A stretch of DNA of 64,000 bases from Drosophila miranda (lineage: Eukaryota > Arthropoda > Insecta > Diptera > Drosophilidae), in assembly GCF_003369915.1 (NCBI RefSeq), contig NW_022881603.1, forward strand, positions 1,922,001 through 1,986,000, given 5' to 3'. Each line of letters begins with the position of its first letter. Position 1 is the stretch's first letter. The notes under the pieces were generated by a model. The model did no database searches. It was not told the origin of the DNA and was given only the letters and a program-made list of their open reading frames with translations. Both the position numbers and the translations under genes were made by a program. Positions 29,831 through 38,938 of the stretch are shown piece after piece.

Positions 29831-32723
29831 CTAATTAATAGAAAGGTGTGTAAGGATTAATAATTTAATAAGAGGAAGAGAATTAGTGGTGGATATAATA
29901 TGGTAGAGGGAATTATAATCCGAGCATAAGACCCTAAACGGTTCATGCAAGGAATAATTCGATCTACAAAGTGGAAGGAACAACGGTATAAAATTTCTAG
30001 TCAGTCTAATAGGAATCGTGAAGTTTATGCGGCTCAACAGATCAGGGCTGTCTATGTCACCCCTGATCAAGTTGTGCATAAATATCACACCAAGCATTTT
30101 TCTACGGATGGGAGGTTTACTAATAGTAGTCTACTAGAGTAAGATGGGAGTCTTACACCCGCATCCCAGTTAAGGCCCCGCAGAGCAAAGAGTAAAAAGT
30201 TGTTCTGTACTGATTCTACACGGTCCTGGTGTACTTTGTACTGAGGGCACCATACACAGGAGCCGTATTCTAAGATCGGACGAACAAGCGAGGTATAGAG
30301 AGTCTTTGTTATATAGGGGTCGTCAAATTCCTTTGACCACCTCTTTATAAACCCAAGCACGCTCATGTCCTTATTTACCATGGTAGAAATGTGTTCGGAA
30401 AACTTTAACTTGGGGTCTAACATAACACCCAGATCATCCACCAGGGTAATTCTCTCAAGAGAACCACCAAATAGGGTGTAAGGAGCCAACAAAGGGCTAG
30501 AACGATGAAATGTCATAACTTTGCATTTCGAGGCATTAAGGTGTAACAAGTTTGCACAACACCATGACTGAAAGTTATTGAGATCGGATTGCAAGCGAGA
30601 ATGAAATGAAATGTCCTTGTACTGGACACAGAGTTTAACATCATCCGCATACATAAGTACTCGAGAGTATGTTAATACTGAAGGTAAGTCATTAATAAAG
30701 AGTGTGAAGAGTAAGGGGCCTAGATGGCTGCCTTGTGGTACTCCCGAAGAAACCTTTACTGGGAAAGAGAGGGAGTTTTTGAAGAGGACTCTTTGAGACC
30801 TAGAACAAAGATAGCTAGAAATCCATCTCAGGAGGTTGGGCGGAAACCCTAAAAGGTCAAGTTTATGCGCTAAAAGGGAATGGTTTACAGAGTCGAATGC
30901 TTTACTAAAGTCGGTGTAAATAACATCCGTCTGTAAGTTACCTTGAAAGCCTTTAATAATGAAAGAGGTAAACTCTAACAAGTTCGTGGTGGTTGATCGC
31001 CGCCTTATAAATCCATGCTGAGTTGGAGATATAAGTGACTTGCAGAGATGTTGCAAGTGCGGAGTTAAAACCCTCTCAAACATTTTAGGAATAGCGGATA
31101 ACTTTGCTATACCTCTATAATTTTTTGCATCAGACTTGCTACCTTTTTTATGGAGAGGAATTATAAACGATTCCTTCCAGATCGGGGGAAGCAAGAAGAA
31201 TCAATGGATAGGGTGAATAGTTTAAGCAAAGGTCCACACAGAGCCTCGGCGCAGTACCTGAGTACACAACCTGGAGCCCCGTCTGGACCCGGTGAAAACA
31301 CCGGCTTAACTAGTCGAAGATCATGAAGTAGGGAACATTCATTTAACAAGGGACTGAAAATGCCGTTCGACCTCGGTAAACCGTATGGGTACGGATGACC
31401 AGAGTAGCTTTCCTCAGAAAAGGTGGTTTGGAAGAATTGGGCAAAAAGATCGGCAATTGCCTGATCATTATTTGCCGACGTATTACAAAATGATAGCGAG
31501 GATGGGTGTGCGGACGTTCTACGCTTACTGTTTACGAAGCTGTAAAACTGTTTAGGGTCCTGAGAAAAACGTATCCTGCATCGAGATAGGTAGTTCTTAT
31601 AGCATTGAGCATTAAGAACTGAAAAGTTTGACCGAGCTAATACATAGCGAGAGTGAGAAGTAGGAGAACCCACTTCTTGAAATTTTTTATAAAGTCTTGA
31701 TTTTAAGTTTTTTAGACTGGATAACTCTTTGGTAAACCAAGGGGGTTTTCCAGATCTAGTCGGACAAGAAAGCGGGACACAAGAATCGAAAAATGTGCCA
31801 AGAGCATTGTAAAAAATGTTTGTGACTTTTATGATATCAGTGCACAAGTACAAAGCGGACCAATCAAAATCCCTAATGAGGTTATTAAGCTTCGCAAACT
31901 CGGCTTTACGAAAGCAGCGGACACGTTCGGGCAGCCTACTCGACCGATCCAATACAGTTGGTCCTATATCTAGCGACACCTCGAAAGTAGGGTGGTAGGC
32001 GTCTTCAGGTATAGTGAGCGGAAGGGCTCGGGTTAACAACACTATGGTCGGATCCGATACAAAGCACAGATCAAGCAATCGACCCAAGGAATTATTCACA
32101 TGGTTGACTTGAGACAGGGATAGGTCAAGCAAGCCGTCAACAAAGTCATGTCGTGACATGGGCACTAGGATACTAGACTCGTTTACCGAAGACCAAACAG
32201 TTCCTGGCAAGTTGAAGTCACCAAGAACTATCATACGATCTTTATCAGATAGCGAGGAAGAAACAGCGGTTAAAGCGGACAAGTGCTGCTCATAAATTGA
32301 AATATCCGAAGAAGGTGGGATATACGAGCAAGTAATGAATATAGCGAAAGCGGGAAGAATCAGTTTTACACACAGGAATTCCAGTTCCTGTTGAACTTGG
32401 ACTGTGAAGTGTTCCGACGTGAAGTAAGAGTCCACTACAATTAGAACCCCCCCTGCCCGTCGAGACGAACGGTCCTTTCTAAAAGTTGTGTACCGACCTG
32501 CCAAAACCTCGGAACTAAGAATGTCCGGCTTTAACCAGGTTTCAGTAAACACAATAACGTGGGAAGCAAATGCAACACTATCCCGGAAAAGAATGCTGAG
32601 CTTACTACGCAAGCCTCTTACATTCTGATAGGTTACTAAAAGAGAAGTTAGTTTTTTGGAAAGGTGGAAGCAAGACGGAAGTTGAGGAAGAGGAAGTTGA
32701 GGTTGAGGTTGAGGGTGGCACAC
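29831..32723 (-). pseudogene. LINE ORF2 (endonuclease-reverse transcriptase) with two frameshifts
   Basis: Endonuclease motifs YQNVRGLRSK, FTETWL and VLGDFNLPG occupy residues 30-180; the reverse transcriptase has DFSKAFDSVNH, SGVPQGSHLGPLLF and YADD. Frame changes occur near 31165-31195 (between the linker and the RT N-terminus) and near 30085-30097 (after the thumb); the C-terminal part (29831-30097, RGDIDSPDLLSRINF) is in another frame. The pattern fits the CR1/jockey branch of insect LINEs. The copy cannot make full-length ORF2 protein. Confidence 0.85.
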
Positions 32724-33666
32724 TGGAAAGGTTTGGAAGGGATATGGGGGGCCTATTCTTCTTCTTAGCCTTAAACTCCTTCACCACCAAATGCTCCGGC
32801 CAAAATTTGGCGGAGCAAATGGTGTCAAATTGAGTTGGGGAGATGCTTATCTTAAACGAGGCTATCTCCCTGGCATAAGATAAGTTAAATTTCTCCACCT
32901 TTAAACCCACGGCTTTTATTTTGCTTTGAATAAAAGCAATTACATCATTAGATGTGAGGTCAGGGGCCAGCCGTGAAACAAAAACTTGTCGTTTTGGTGG
33001 GACTCCCACCAGTGGTTTAGTCACCACAGGCCTAGTACCTGTGGTGGCAATATCCGGAGGTCCGGAACGTCTATTTACTGGTGGGATCGGTATAGACGGG
33101 TCAACTAGCGAACTTGCGGACACCACGGACACGGACGCTGCAGACGTACTTGGCTGCACATTCTCCGAGGCGATGAATTCGGCTACCGAATCTGCGTCGC
33201 CAGCAGCTGTCGTTGCCCTTGGAGTGGCAAACGAGATCAACTGCTGCACACTTGGAGTGGTCGGAGTCAGTTTTTCGGCGGCGCACGGCTGAGTGACGGT
33301 TGGCAATTGCAGATCCCGCGGAGTGACCTTTTTGCGCCTCGGAGACTCATTCAGCAGTTTTAAACCGCTAAACTGAGCCTCCATGGCTAGGAGCCGATCG
33401 TATTGGTTTTTAAAACCAACGGTCAGCTCCTTAAAGCCACTCCGCGTCTGCCTCATGAAAGCCACCATGTCTTTCTCCACCGCACGGCATGCCTCGCAAC
33501 TGTAATGCAAGCCATTACGTTTGGCTATAGCATCACTCACGAGGCCAAAAAATCCAGCGCATTTTGCGTGCACTACGCTGTCGCAGAGCCAGCAGGGGAC
33601 ATTCGGCTGATCGTGGGTGATCTGCTTCTTACAGCTTTTTTTGGCACAGACCACAGCGTATTCCAT
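32605..33666 (-). CDS. LINE ORF1 protein with PHD-like finger (353 aa)
   Basis: The N-terminal 65 residues contain a Cys/His array (VVCAKKSCKK, PCWLCDSVVHAKC, YSCEAC) spaced as in PHD fingers, which CR1-clade ORF1 proteins often carry. A Pro/Ser/Thr-rich middle follows, and residues 225-310 (VFVSRLAPDLTSNDVIAFIQSKI) look like an RRM-like RNA-binding fold. The frame is intact and overlaps ORF2 by 119 bases in another frame. It should bind element RNA during target-primed reverse transcription. Confidence 0.75.
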   Translation of the reverse strand: MEYAVVCAKKSCKKQITHDQPNVPCWLCDSVVHAKCAGFFGLVSDAIAKRNGLHYSCEACRAVEKDMVAFMRQTRSGFKELTVGFKNQYDRLLAMEAQFSGLKLLNESPRRKKVTPRDLQLPTVTQPCAAEKLTPTTPSVQQLISFATPRATTAAGDADSVAEFIASENVQPSTSAASVSVVSASSLVDPSIPIPPVNRRSGPPDIATTGTRPVVTKPLVGVPPKRQVFVSRLAPDLTSNDVIAFIQSKIKAVGLKVEKFNLSYAREIASFKISISPTQFDTICSAKFWPEHLVVKEFKAKKKNRPPISLPNLSSVPPSTSTSTSSSSTSVLLPPFQKTNFSFSNLSECKRLA

Positions 33667-34184
33667 TTTATTTTATTATTTATTTATATATATACTATTA
33701 TTTGCAAAACAAATTGGTATCAGACCAATGTGCCAGACAACGCTCAAAGCGGAATTGGTAAAAAAAAGAGAGCAGAGTGGAGAGCGGTTATAGCGAGAGC
33801 TACTAAGCAGAGAGCGCTATTGCTCAGAAAGTTTAAAGAGCGAGAGAGAAAGAACAGTTATTGAAGTTGAGGTAGCGAGAGAGTGATAAAACAACAAAAG
33901 CTACCAGACGAGAGCGGACTGCAATGCAATGTAATGCGTACTCACTCACTGCAACAACACAAACACAAGCACAAGCCGACGCCGAAAAATAAAAAGTTAA
34001 ATAATGTTTTAACACAAATCAAAAGGCATGCACTCGCGTAATAGAATAGGTTTCCAGATTGTTGTCTGGTTAGGAAGTAAATTTAGAATTTAGTTAGGAA
34101 AACACCGGCTGTTTATTCAAAACAAAAGGAAAAAATGCGGAGCGCAAAACAAAAACACGTCTGATCACTACGAAAGATACGAAA
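33667..34184 (-). other. LINE 5' leader
   Basis: 518 bases upstream of ORF1, purine- and A-rich, without open frames of note. It presumably holds the internal promoter of the element; no specific motif is evident. Confidence 0.5.
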
Positions 34185-34666
34185 GATGCTCGGTTTGGGA
34201 TTCGGATTTGGATTCGGAGGCGTTGGCTTCGACTTCGGCTTCGGAGATGGAGTACGTGACTCGATCGATATGTGGGAAAGGCGGCTTTTAATGAAAGGCT
34301 TCCGCTGCGTATGATCGGTGTTGCATTACTTGGGGGTGGCTGAGAATAGGGCCTCTGATTGGTCAGCTAGGATGGTGTGATTCTTGAGAATCGATTCGTA
34401 ATTGATCTCTGAAGAGTGGCGTGATTCTGGTGCGGCTGGATTCTAGTGCGGCTGGATTCTAGGGCGGCATCTATTGTTTTATGTTCAACTTCCAGTTTAG
34501 GGTGTTTGTTTACATTGCCTGCAATCGGCTGCGCGTGGTCCATTTCGAGCGTGAGATTGTTTATGAGGGTTCGAAGCTGAGGGTGTCGTATTGTTTATAG
34601 TATTGTGGGTGCAGGGTAATAGACATAGACAAGGGTATGCGGAGCATGGACTATAGATATGTCACT

Positions 34667-35425
34667 ATATGTACATAAGTATATGTAATTCTTTCCGGCC
34701 ATTGATTGTATTTATAATCCTATTAAATTAGTGGTTTAAGTTTGTGGAAGGCGCGGCTAAGAGGCAACGGTACAGCAACTGGAATTTCCAAGCAACTCCA
34801 CTCAACGAAAAGAAGGCGAGCGAAAGAGAATTAGAAGATCACGCGATGCGACGCTCCCAATGCGAAAACCGAACGCATCGCTGTATGCGTGTGCATGTGG
34901 GTGCATTTGCGGTTTTTGGCTGTGCATGTGAGAGCTCTATGTAAAGCCTCTGTAAGCAATAGCAACGCAATAATGAGCATAAGTATAGATGCTTGAGCGT
35001 TGAAGTGAAATGATGAACAGAAGAGAGGAAAAGTAAAATAAGCGGCTAATTTCTCCACCATTTGTATTGCAAAAATGTTTTTCGAGGTTTTTAACGAGCC
35101 CGATTTGTAAAGACCTCACCTAGGCCACATTTGCCCTATATGTCATGTATATTCTCGATTTATAATGAATCTCAACAATAAAATGGCGACCTTTTTGCAT
35201 ATTTTATGTGGTTCTTTTCATCCTTCAATCAGCATGGAAGCTCAATTGTAAACTCTGGATTAAAATTGAACAATAATAAAAATGTGTTCGTGTAACCTCT
35301 TGGGGTGTGCACCTCTTGGCAATTTGCGTGAAAATGTTGGGGGGTGGTGGTGGGGGTACTTCAATTAACAACAAATTTGGAACGCGGAACATTAACAAAG
35401 GAATTGTGTAACGAACATAATCGGA
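34667..35425. other. Host spacer between LTR-C and LAP2
   Basis: Same sequence as the 3' flank of LAP3, LAP4 and LAP5 (about 40070-40820). No gene is supported. A plus-strand frame (34744-34944) recurs in all units but has no recognisable domain. About 70 bp at its left (TATGTAATTCTTTCCGGCC...) also occur before LAP3 but are absent before LAP4 and LAP5. Confidence 0.6.
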
Positions 35426-36946
35426 TTACTTGCCGTCGGGGCAAGCCATCTGAAACAGAAACTGAACGATGGTGCGAGTGGGACGGCCAGTCATGCGGTC
35501 CTTCAGCAAATATGGGAGCGGATTGTAGCGCGTCAGCATGCCCACGTTGCGGATGTCCAGGTGGGCCCAGTCGACGCACGGCACCAGCTCGTGCAGAACG
35601 ACGGCAGCGATGCAGCTGGAGGCGGGGCCACGTCCGCGGTTGCTGCTGTCAAAGGTGTCGTTCGGCATGATCAGCTCCTTGAAGTAGCGCCACAGGGGCA
35701 GACGCCAAACGCGATCCCCCGTAAGGGCACCGGCCTTCTCGAACTGCTTGTAGACGAAGTTCGAATTGTCCACGACCATGCGCGGCTTGTAGATCGTCTG
35801 GGCGTAGAGCAAGGGATCGGCCATGGCCATCACACCAGCCTTGCTGACGTCCACGAAGCCGAGAGTTTTTCCATTGAGGAGGGACACCACGTCGCCAGGC
35901 TTGGCCGCCATTCCGGAGGGCATGATCTCGCACAGCGGCAGCAGTGCCGTTATGTTTAGGGGCAGCGATAGGCCGGCGGCGGCTCGGATGAAGCCCACGC
36001 AGGCGGCTGCACCGGACATGCAGCCGCGGTACATGGACAAGCAGTCCTTGGGACGGAGGCAGAGGCCCCCGCTGTTGAATGTGATGCCCTTGCCCAGCAG
36101 GAGGATGGGCTTGTCCTCGGGTGCGGTGCCGCAGTAGGCGATTTCCAAGATGATCGGCGGCTCGCAGCTGCCCTTGGCCACCATCAAGAAGCTGATCAAG
36201 CTCTTGGACTCGATCCAGTCCATGCTGCGTACCTCCACGGATACCCCGCAGGGGCACAGGGCATCCACCGTTGACTGGGCAAAGATTGTGGGCGTCATCT
36301 GATTGGCCGGCGTATCGGCCAGGCGACGGGCCAGGTTCTGCGATTCGGCCTTGAACAGGCCCCGCATCCAGGCATCCGAGTCGGGAGAGTCGTACAGCTC
36401 CAGTTTGGAAATGAGTGTGCGGTCCCGACGGCGCTTGTTGGTGTTGTAGCGCCAGACGGCCAAGGCGCTCCCCTCGGCCGCCTGCTCCGCATACTCCATC
36501 GACTCCACGAAGACATCTGTGCAGCACTGCAGTTGAAGGGCACGAGCCCCCACGCCGGCAGCGACGCGAGCGTTCTCCATTCCCTCGTCGATCATCTCCA
36601 GGTCGTTGAAGCCGGCCCCCTCCTGTCCCACGCCGACCACGGCCACCGCACGGAACTCCGCATCCACGTTCATAAAGACACGGCCTTTTCCCAGCTGGCC
36701 ACTCAGGCCCGTCTCGCGTATTAGATCAGTGATCTTACCCTGGACGCGATCGTCAAACTTCTCGCCGGATGGTGTCATCTTGGGCTGGCGGTCGCCCTCC
36801 TTGGCGTACACGCCCACCACAACGCCTTTGATCACCGAGTCACATTTCTCGGCGTAGTGCCGTCGCTGTTCCACATCTCTGCGTCTGGCCAGGAATGTGT
36901 GCTGGACACGCCTGCACAGGGCGTGCATCAAGCGTACAGACTTCAT
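35426..36946 (-). CDS. LAP2: M17 leucyl-aminopeptidase-like protein, catalytically dead (506 aa)
   Basis: Open from ATG 36946 to TAA 35426-35428. The Arg-rich N-terminus (RLMHALCRRVQHTFLARRR) looks like a mitochondrial presequence, as expected for sperm-LAPs of the sperm mitochondrial derivative. The M17 N-domain spans about 50-200 and the ARRLADTPANQMTP linker lies near 210. In the C-domain the metal/catalytic positions are changed: GKGITFDSGG reads GKGITFNSGG, the MRGDM aspartate is Cys (YRGCM), and the NTDAEGR block reads DVSKAGV. Only the GKG lysine is kept. Relative to LAP5 an in-frame 63-bp deletion (near 35769) removes 21 residues after MVVD. fand2 ends 336 bp upstream on the same strand. 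Drosophila sperm-LAPs are known to include inactive structural members. Confidence 0.85.
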   Translation of the reverse strand: MKSVRLMHALCRRVQHTFLARRRDVEQRRHYAEKCDSVIKGVVVGVYAKEGDRQPKMTPSGEKFDDRVQGKITDLIRETGLSGQLGKGRVFMNVDAEFRAVAVVGVGQEGAGFNDLEMIDEGMENARVAAGVGARALQLQCCTDVFVESMEYAEQAAEGSALAVWRYNTNKRRRDRTLISKLELYDSPDSDAWMRGLFKAESQNLARRLADTPANQMTPTIFAQSTVDALCPCGVSVEVRSMDWIESKSLISFLMVAKGSCEPPIILEIAYCGTAPEDKPILLLGKGITFNSGGLCLRPKDCLSMYRGCMSGAAACVGFIRAAAGLSLPLNITALLPLCEIMPSGMAAKPGDVVSLLNGKTLGFVDVSKAGVMAMADPLLYAQTIYKPRMVVDNSNFVYKQFEKAGALTGDRVWRLPLWRYFKELIMPNDTFDSSNRGRGPASSCIAAVVLHELVPCVDWAHLDIRNVGMLTRYNPLPYLLKDRMTGRPTRTIVQFLFQMACPDGK

Positions 36947-37282
36947 CGCTTAATGATAGTGACAGTCCCTCGCGACAGGTTACGAAAGTTCTCTTATTTT
37001 TCAGACAGTTCCAGACAAATTTTGCTTTTTTCCGAATAAAAAAAATGTAAATCTAAAAAATAGAGAGAATAGATGTGCTTCCAACAGCTGATTCGAAAGG
37101 AATGAGATATCCCAAGGCTCAAGCTCTGGCAGGGAAACATTGCCAACGCCTGCTGAGATTCGAGGAATTTATGAATTTCCGAACAAAACGAAGAATACGT
37201 CTCCGAAGAATAGGTCTCAAATCGAGGGAAGTATTCCACAGACATACATTTATATTTCGCGTAATCAAAAGAAACAAAAGAT

Positions 37283-38938
37283 TTATCCCTCATCGGAATC
37301 GGATTGATTTGTCGGCTTGAGGCTGCCAAAGACCTTGGCCGGGATGGCCTTTTGTTCGAAGCGCAGTTTCTTCATGATGAGGCCCTCGTCATCGGTTTTG
37401 GTTGTGGCCTGGCCTGCCTCGGCCTGGTCTCCACTCGGCTGCTGCAGGTCCTCCTCCTCATCGTCGTCGTCGTCCTCGCTGTCGCCAATATCAATCTCAT
37501 CCGGATTGACGACTGTATTTTCCTTGCCCTTGGCCCCGCCCTGGGTCTCGCCGCGCACAAACATGATATTGGAGGCAGCCTTCTCGGCGGGCTTCTGCTT
37601 GGCCTCGGCCGCCGCCTGGCGGGCCTTCTCCTCGAGCAGCCGCATGGCATCCGGTCCGGAGCCAGCACCATCATCGGCAGCCACACCATTCGTGTTCGTG
37701 TTGTAGGTGGCCTGAATGGAACGCTTGATCCGCAGAATTTCACGCATCGTATCCTCGTTGCCATGACGCACCTCGAACTCCTTCCAAGTCCGCCGTGATG
37801 CGGGGATCGCACACCTGTTGGGACAAAGCAGAAGAGAGCTTAGAATATTGACGATCCAACGGTTAAATATCGACTCACCTGTGAGCGTAGATGGCCCTGG
37901 CTCGATCCACCTTGCCCAGCTTCGTGTCCAGCTCGGCGAATTTGACGCACATGTGGCGCATATGCTGCTTGGGCAGAGCCCGACATGGCATGCCGGGCCA
38001 GGCCGTGCTCCTCCTCCAGCTTCGCGTAGAGCAGGTAAAAGTACTTGGCATGCTCAGCGGGACACTGATCCAGGCACTGTTCGAAGAGGTCGCGGGCCCG
38101 CTCCAGCTTTGTGCCCCCGTAGCGCGCGAGGAACTTGCTTAGATACGAGTTCCAGATGTCGTACACATTCGGCCACTTAAACAGGGCAATGCCCTTCTCG
38201 TAGGCCCGATAGGCCTCCTCGAAGTAGTTGTGCTCTTCGAGGAACATGCCATAGTTGATGAGGCGTGCAGATCTTCAGGTCGATGATGCGCTCGTAGACG
38301 GCCTTTCAGGTCTTGAAGGTGCCAAAGGACTCCTCCAGATAGGCGTACATGGACCACACCTTCAGGGATCTGTGGAGGCGCGACTGCACTGTCTCCGAGT
38401 CGTGATACGCCACCTTCCGCTTGGGCACGCCGTGGCACGTTGCATCAGCTTGAGGGCAGCCTCGAACTGCTGCTGGCGCAGCTCCATCTCCGCCCACTCG
38501 CACCACACGGCGGCCAGATCCTCCACCTTGACGTACTCCACCTCGGTGCCCCGCTCGAAGACCACGCGGGCGTCCTCCACCTGGCCATTGGACTCGTAGA
38601 ACTTGGCAAACTCCACCCAGAGGGTGTGCAGCTTTCCCACCGCCAGCTTGGGCTGGACTGTCTGCACGGCCTCGGTGTAGGTGTTGATGATCTCCGTGGG
38701 CTTGTCATCGTACAGGTTGATCCGCTTGTGCCACTCGTGAACGTTGTGCGGATTCTGGCGCAGCAGGACACTGTTCAGCAGCAGCAGACGCCTCTCCATG
38801 AGGTATTCGAAGCGCGACAGGCGCAGCTCTACATCGATGTCGTCCTCCTCGGTGGCCCCTCGTTCTTGGCCACCTCCTCCATGCGCTTGTTCAACGACAG
38901 CTCCTCGAACTGCGCAAAGCTGGCCTCGCAAAAGGGCT
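37283..38938 (-). pseudogene. fand: fand2: 5'-truncated SYF1/XAB2 fragment, frameshifted
   Basis: Corresponds to about the C-terminal 60 percent of SYF1, from a FAQFEEL region to SDSDEG. Breaks: one base missing near 38858; one missing in the MPKRK region (near 38427, shared with fand3); a deletion near 38260 in CTPQVIINYG; and a frame-breaking deletion near 37980 in the RHAMS region, where about 40 residues kept by fand1 are gone. The 64-bp intron (about 37815-37878) is retained. On either side of it lie a 7-bp and an 11-bp deletion that together keep frame. A 36-bp in-frame deletion removes the [10 protein letters not shown] region. The N-terminal third of the protein is absent. Confidence 0.9.

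Larger units (their letters stand above)
29532..34184 (-). mobile_element. CR1-like non-LTR retrotransposon (LINE) inserted in LTR-C
   Basis: Two overlapping frames on the minus strand encode ORF1 with a PHD-like zinc finger and ORF2 with an apurinic-type endonuclease and reverse transcriptase. It sits in LTR-C between repeats of GAT (29529-29531 and 34185-34187). There is a 518-bp 5' leader before ORF1, so it looks full length at the 5' end. The 3' region (29532-29830) has no poly(A) tract and includes a GC-rich stretch at 29570-29730. ORF2 has two frame changes. Confidence 0.85.
29315..34666 (-). repeat. Errantivirus LTR-C, split by a LINE (29315-29531 and 34188-34666)
   Basis: The 5' LTR of copy B. 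Its two parts match LTR-A and LTR-B when the 29532-34184 insertion and one copy of a GAT duplication are removed. It carries two rather than three 17-bp internal units. Its right end at 34666 meets host spacer at an ATAT-rich site also seen uninterrupted near 40068, so this is a true integration end. Confidence 0.9.

Noticed and set aside
34744..34944. Plus-strand frame (66-95 aa) repeated in every LAP-LAP spacer (also 40142, 57507, 61862)
   Set aside because: It recurs only because the spacer is duplicated. It has no domain and an unstable start, and differs by indels that would change its ends.
35561..36857. Long plus-strand frames opposite LAP and fand copies
   Set aside because: They mirror the GC-rich minus-strand codons of the real genes; the translations are low-complexity and match no family.
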